This document shows, piece after piece, positions 6,561-9,319 of a DNA stretch of 9,319 nt. The notes beneath the pieces are model-generated. The model was not told the origin of the DNA, searched no databases, and saw nothing but the letters and a program-made list of their open reading frames with translations. Positions within the stretch are counted from its first letter, which is position 1. Every line of letters begins with the position of its first letter. Made by a program: the position numbers and the translations under genes. Source of the DNA: JAXDLK01 sp034666665 (lineage in GTDB: Bacteria > Desulfobacterota > Binatia > JACPRU01); contig JAXDLK010000290.1 in NCBI GenBank assembly GCA_034666665.1, positions 1-9,319 of the forward strand. Direction: 5' to 3'.

Positions 6561-7796
6561 TTGATCACTTCTCGGGACTGGTGGATCGCTGCTGCGATTT
6601 CGGGTGCCGCCCTAGCCATCCGCATCGCGGTCGGTTTCGCTCACGCTCCATGGGCCAGCCCTCCCGCAGGCGACGCCGTCGACTACTGGGGCCTGGCGCA
6701 AACGCTTCACGCTACGGGGACCTATGGATTCGGCGGAGCGCCGTCGGCGTATCGGATGCCCGGGCTACCTTCGATGTACGCCGCTTACCTGACTCTCGGC
6801 GGCACATCGTTCGGCGGGGCTCGTTTGGTGGTCATGACGTTGTCCGCGATCTCGGCGGGAATCTCGTTTCTCGCGGCGCTCCGATTCCTTCCTAGGCGGA
6901 GGGCACGGTTCGTCGGGACGATCATGGCGCTGGAGCCTTACGGGGTTCTGTTCGCGTCGCTCGGCGTCGCCGATCCCGTCGCCTCGACGTTTCTCCTCAT
7001 CGGGTTGTGGGCGCTCGCCGAAGGACGGGATGCCTCAGCTGGGCTCGCGGTAGGCATCGCGATGCTCGTCCATCCGTTCTTCGCGTTCTTCGTGGTCACC
7101 CTATGTGTCGCACTCCTCGCTGGTTCGCTCGAAAGAACACATCCCATACGCGCGAGCACCCGTTTTGCCCTCACGGCAGCTGCGGTCCTCGTCCCTTGGA
7201 TGCTTCGCAACGCCTACCAACTCGACTCGTTCGTGCCGTTGAGCACCGGCGGGGGAGAGGTCCTCTACGGAGCACACAACGAGAAGACTTTCGGCTCGCC
7301 GGAGTGGATGGGGGATTGGGCGGGAATGCCGCTGGTCCGGCCCCGCGAACACGGTCGTCTCGTCGGAGGTCGGAAAGAAGTCGACGCAGACCAGGAACGG
7401 CGCCGCCTCGCGTTTCAGGAAATCGCCCGAAATCTCGAGAGGATGCCCTCGATGATCGCGGCCAAGCTCGGTCGCTTCCTCGGAATTTGGGCGCCGAAAG
7501 CAAGCGTGACCGGGAAAGGGACGTACAACGTACTCTATTGGATCGCGTGTCTGGCCGGGCTCATCGTCATCGCGTGCGAGAAATCGCGCGCGAACCCTCT
7601 GTTCGTCGCGTCGGCATACTCCTTCGCCGGGACGTTGGCTGCGACCGTGGTGCTGTACGGCAATCCGCGCTTCCGGCTACCAGTGACGCTGTTCTCGGCG
7701 ATCGCTTTGGCGGCGCTGATCGATCGGGCGTTCGCCGCGGTTGCGGAGTCGGCGAGCAACGTTCGACGCGGCTCGGCGCGTGTCAATCGTCACTGA
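6561..7796 (+). CDS. GT39-like (GT-C) integral membrane glycosyltransferase
   Basis: A polytopic membrane protein of 411 residues from the TTG at 6561. It resembles the PMT/ArnT-like glycosyltransferase family 39 group, which moves sugars from polyprenyl-phosphate donors onto acceptors on the periplasmic side. Right after the first helix (WWIAAAISGAALAIRIAV) comes the acidic loop motif GDAVDYW, with two Asp like the catalytic acidic loop of GT-C enzymes, then AYRMPGLPSMYAAY. Further landmarks are the helix block ending VPWMLRNAYQLDSFVPLSTGG, a soluble loop of roughly 80 residues, and a C-terminal NPRFRLPV followed by a last helix, all typical of this group. The frame is open back to a GTG at 6432, adding 43 residues that look unlike a membrane protein N-terminus; the true start is uncertain. 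The gene overlaps the PHP gene, suggesting cotranscription. Substrate is unknown; activity is inferred from fold-level resemblance. Confidence 0.8.
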   Translation: MITSRDWWIAAAISGAALAIRIAVGFAHAPWASPPAGDAVDYWGLAQTLHATGTYGFGGAPSAYRMPGLPSMYAAYLTLGGTSFGGARLVVMTLSAISAGISFLAALRFLPRRRARFVGTIMALEPYGVLFASLGVADPVASTFLLIGLWALAEGRDASAGLAVGIAMLVHPFFAFFVVTLCVALLAGSLERTHPIRASTRFALTAAAVLVPWMLRNAYQLDSFVPLSTGGGEVLYGAHNEKTFGSPEWMGDWAGMPLVRPREHGRLVGGRKEVDADQERRRLAFQEIARNLERMPSMIAAKLGRFLGIWAPKASVTGKGTYNVLYWIACLAGLIVIACEKSRANPLFVASAYSFAGTLAATVVLYGNPRFRLPVTLFSAIALAALIDRAFAAVAESASNVRRGSARVNRH

Positions 7797-9303
7797 CATC
7801 GATGCACACCGGGGACCGGGGTCGAACCGCCCTTTCGAAACCCTGAGCTCGGTCTCACGGAGTTGGCCGGCTCGGATCATCCTGCTCGCCGGCTTGGTCG
7901 TTCTGCCGGGGCCTTCCGCTCGGTCCGCAACTTTGTCCGTCGTCGCGCACCTGCACACCGAGACCAGCCAGGGCGAGTACACCGCCGACGAGCTCGCCGG
8001 CATCCTCGCCTCCCGCGGCATCGACGTCGGCATCGTCAGCGACCACCCGCGGCTCGAGATCCAGGTCGGCATGCCGCTCCTCGAGAGGCTTTTCTGGGTC
8101 ATCTATCGCCAGCGGTCGATCGCCAGCGACGGCGCCGCCCGGTACGCCGCCGCCGTCCGCACCGCCGGCACGCGTCATCCACCGCTGGTGCTGATCCCGG
8201 GAGTCGAGGCGAATCCGTACTACTGGATCGATTACGACTGGCGGGGCCTGTCGCTCGACGTACGCGGCCTCCACGAGCATGTCCTGGCCTTCGGTCTCGA
8301 GCCCGCCGAGATCGCGCGCATGCCGTCGGTCGAGAATGGATTCCACCCGTCGGCGGCACGCCTGGCGTCCGCGACGGCAGCCGCCCTGCTGGCGCTGGTC
8401 CTCGTCGTGCTCGTGCTTCGGCGAGTGATGTCGGCCGGAACGAAGCTACCGCTTGCTCGATCGGCGCCGCGCGCTCGGTCGGCGCCGCGCGCCGCCGCCG
8501 CGATCGTCCTCGCTCTCGCGTTCATCGGATTGAACCGGCTGGCTCTCGAGCTCGACCGCTTGAACCAGTACGACGGCGACCAAGGCAGCCTGCCCTATCA
8601 GCTCTTCATCGACGCGGTGAATCGCGCCGGCGGCCTCACCTTCTGGGCGCACCCGGACATCGACGAGAGCATCGGCCGCGGTCCGGTGAAGGTGATCACG
8701 CGGCCCTACGTGCAGCACCTCGCGCAAACCGATCACTACACGGGACTCGAAGGCTTCGAGTCCCGTGTCGCCGGTCCCGGCCAGCTGTGGGATCGCATCC
8801 TGCTCGACTACTGCGCCGGTCTCCGCGCCCGACCGGTCTGGAACCTCGCGCAGGCGGACTTCCGGTCGGGCAACCCGGATCATCTTCTCTCCGTCGTCAA
8901 CTTCGTGGACGCGGAGGAACGAAGCGAGGCCGCCGTCGTCGACGCCATCCGAGCGGGGCGGTTCTACGCCACGGGATATGGCCTCGGCGCGAAGTGGAGA
9001 CTCGCCGACTTCCGTCTCGCGAACGCCGGAGGAAGCGCGCGCAGCGGCGACCATCTGCAAGGCGGGGAGACGGTCACGCTGACGGCGAGCTTCTCGAGAA
9101 TCGATTCGGGCGCAGCCCCGCTCCGGGTATCCGTCATTCGCGCAGGCGAGACGGTCGACGAACGCACGCTCGTGGCATCCGGCGAGATCGTGCTCGACGA
9201 GCCGGCGCCGGCGGGCCGCCGGACCTACTACCGGCTGATCGCCGGCATCGACGCCCGGATCGAGCTCGCGACCAACCCGATCTTCGTCGACCGCCGCCGG
9301 TGA
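7780..9303 (+). CDS. Membrane-anchored PHP-domain metallohydrolase-like protein (CehA/McbA-like)
   Basis: A 507-residue protein if started at GTG 7780, overlapping the GT-C gene by 17 bp; a TTG at 7741 would add 13 residues. No good Shine-Dalgarno is seen for either. An N-terminal hydrophobic segment (ARIILLAGLVVL, 31-42) is a signal peptide or anchor. PHP metal-site motifs follow: AHLHTE with H57/H59, VSDH with D88/H89, PGVEAN with E143, LHEHVLAFG with H167, and FWAHPD with H291. GLEGFES (about 323-329) and AQADFRSG with D360 match the last conserved block, but the expected His two residues after D360 is Arg. Two hydrophobic helices (about 198-216 and 238-256), joined by an Arg/Lys-rich loop, interrupt the PHP domain. 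The end (about 425-507) looks like a small beta-sandwich. PHP proteins are phosphoesterases or related metal hydrolases; the substrate is unknown. A CehA/McbA-like relationship is inferred from the RAGRFYATGYG block. Confidence 0.8.
   Translation: MSIVTDIDAHRGPGSNRPFETLSSVSRSWPARIILLAGLVVLPGPSARSATLSVVAHLHTETSQGEYTADELAGILASRGIDVGIVSDHPRLEIQVGMPLLERLFWVIYRQRSIASDGAARYAAAVRTAGTRHPPLVLIPGVEANPYYWIDYDWRGLSLDVRGLHEHVLAFGLEPAEIARMPSVENGFHPSAARLASATAAALLALVLVVLVLRRVMSAGTKLPLARSAPRARSAPRAAAAIVLALAFIGLNRLALELDRLNQYDGDQGSLPYQLFIDAVNRAGGLTFWAHPDIDESIGRGPVKVITRPYVQHLAQTDHYTGLEGFESRVAGPGQLWDRILLDYCAGLRARPVWNLAQADFRSGNPDHLLSVVNFVDAEERSEAAVVDAIRAGRFYATGYGLGAKWRLADFRLANAGGSARSGDHLQGGETVTLTASFSRIDSGAAPLRVSVIRAGETVDERTLVASGEIVLDEPAPAGRRTYYRLIAGIDARIELATNPIFVDRRR
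8455..8490 (+). repeat. 18-bp tandem duplication inside the PHP gene
   Basis: Two adjacent 18-bp units, 8455-8472 and 8473-8490, differ at one base (GCTCGA versus GCTCGG at their starts). They encode ARSAPR twice in the Arg-rich loop joining the two internal membrane helices. The unit length keeps frame and adds positive charge to the loop. Confidence 0.85.
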
Positions 9304-9319
9304 CGGGAGCCCTCCGGCA

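Noticed and set aside
1..9319. CRISPR array, transposon ends, tRNA or rRNA genes
   Set aside because: No regularly spaced repeats, transposase motifs, terminal inverted repeats or RNA-gene signatures were found on reading both strands.

Overview
The window looks like part of an exopolysaccharide or O-antigen type surface-glycan locus from a GC-rich, Gram-negative-style bacterium. The pointers are a Sec signal peptide on a secreted beta-helix protein, an O-antigen ligase/Wzy-like polymerase, a GT-C membrane glycosyltransferase and frequent GTG/TTG starts. The species cannot be named from this sequence; a myxobacterial, acidobacterial or other environmental lineage would all fit. No rRNA, tRNA, mobile element, CRISPR array or plasmid/phage module is visible.

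Layout, left to right. (1) The 3' part of an AsnB-type glutamine-dependent asparagine synthetase/amidotransferase (+, 2-1372, cut by the window edge). (2) A polytopic O-antigen ligase/polymerase (+, 1483-2868). Its stop overlaps the TTG start of (3), a class I SAM methyltransferase (+, 2865-3569). (4) A GT4 glycosyltransferase (-, 3537-4628), which overlaps the methyltransferase tail-to-tail by 33 bp. (5) A secreted right-handed beta-helix protein (-, 4689-6167), transcribed ahead of the GT4 gene. (6) A divergent intergenic region of about 0.4 kb (6168-6560). (7) A GT39-like integral membrane glycosyltransferase (+, about 6561-7796). (8) A membrane-anchored PHP-domain metallohydrolase-like protein (+, about 7780-9303) overlapping gene 7.

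How the genes may work together (inference): GT4 adds sugars in the cytoplasm to a lipid-linked glycan, and the methyltransferase and AsnB-like protein could decorate it by methylation and amidation. The O-antigen ligase/Wzy-like protein would polymerise or transfer the glycan at the outer face of the inner membrane. The GT-C enzyme could add residues from a polyprenyl-phosphate sugar on that side. The beta-helix protein would act on or bind the exported polymer. The PHP protein is predicted to have its catalytic halves outside the cytoplasm and could be a periplasmic phosphoesterase/hydrolase in the same pathway.

The most unusual item is the PHP protein. Its metal-ligand motifs are split by a two-helix membrane hairpin, its last D-x-H motif is altered, and an 18-bp tandem duplication lies in the cytoplasmic loop of the hairpin.
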